Part shown: in pieces, positions 6,522 through 6,540 of the stretch | Layout: every line of letters starts with the position of its first letter | Numbering within the stretch: position 1 is the stretch's first letter | Program-made: the position numbers and the translations under genes | Source: JBHELG01 sp046263195 | GTDB lineage: Bacteria > Actinomycetota > Nitriliruptoria > Nitriliruptorales > JAHWKO01 | Length of the DNA: 6,540 nucleotides | Assembly: GCA_046263195.1 (NCBI GenBank) | Contig: JBHELG010000038.1 | Coordinates: 1-6,540, forward strand | Direction of reading: 5' to 3' | Notes under the pieces: model-generated | The model's database searches: none | Told to the model about the DNA's origin: nothing | Seen by the model: only the letters and a program-made list of their open reading frames with translations

Positions 6522-6540
6522 TCAGCCTGCTCGCCTCCGA
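6518..6540 (+). CDS. Start of an unidentified gene, truncated by the window edge
   Basis: ATG 6518 overlaps the TGA of the metalloregulator gene as ATGA, and AAAGGAAG (6503-6510) is a good Shine-Dalgarno 7 bases upstream. Only M-I-S-L-L-A-S and a partial codon are visible. The short hydrophobic beginning would suit a membrane protein, and metal transporters often sit beside DtxR-type genes, but seven residues cannot identify it. Translational coupling with the regulator is likely. Confidence 0.6.

Overview
The window is a GC-rich, densely coding bacterial chromosome segment. GTG and TTG starts, Shine-Dalgarno sequences of the GGAGG type, 4-base gene overlaps and protein sequences of actinobacterial flavour all suggest a high-GC actinomycetote. 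The lineage is an inference from style only; no rRNA or tRNA gene is present to confirm it.

Layout. A strong GC hairpin (11-37) lies just beyond the end of a leftward gene (53-1102). That gene encodes an exported chymotrypsin-fold serine protease with an intact His/Asp/Ser triad. A 270-base divergent intergenic region (1103-1372) follows; it holds a 12-base tandem repeat, a small palindrome and an inverted repeat, and must carry the promoters for both directions. Four de novo purine biosynthesis genes then run rightward: purA (1373-2680), purD (2683-3969, start codon touching the end of purA), purE (4143-4640) and purC (4773-5663). purA and purD look translationally coupled. purE and purC are each preceded by gaps of 130-175 bases with weak hairpins and possible internal promoters. 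After a 150-base gap comes a DtxR/MntR-type metal-dependent repressor (5814-6521). Its stop codon overlaps the ATG of a further gene (6518 onward) that leaves the window after seven codons.

How the genes work together. PurD makes glycinamide ribonucleotide (step 2). PurE carries out the carboxyaminoimidazole ribonucleotide mutase step, and PurC converts its product CAIR to SAICAR. PurA commits IMP to AMP. purB, purK, purS/Q/L, purF, purM, purN and purH are not in the window, so the pathway must be completed elsewhere. The protease and the metalloregulator are independent neighbours. The regulator has its own promoter-like sequence with a 16-base palindrome over the -10 element and predicted transcription start, so it looks autoregulated together with the overlapping downstream gene.

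I see no CRISPR array, insertion sequence, phage gene or RNA gene, and no clear new system. The best leads are the metalloregulator with its altered metal-ligand set and palindromic operator, the truncated partner gene at the right edge, and the repeat upstream of the protease.
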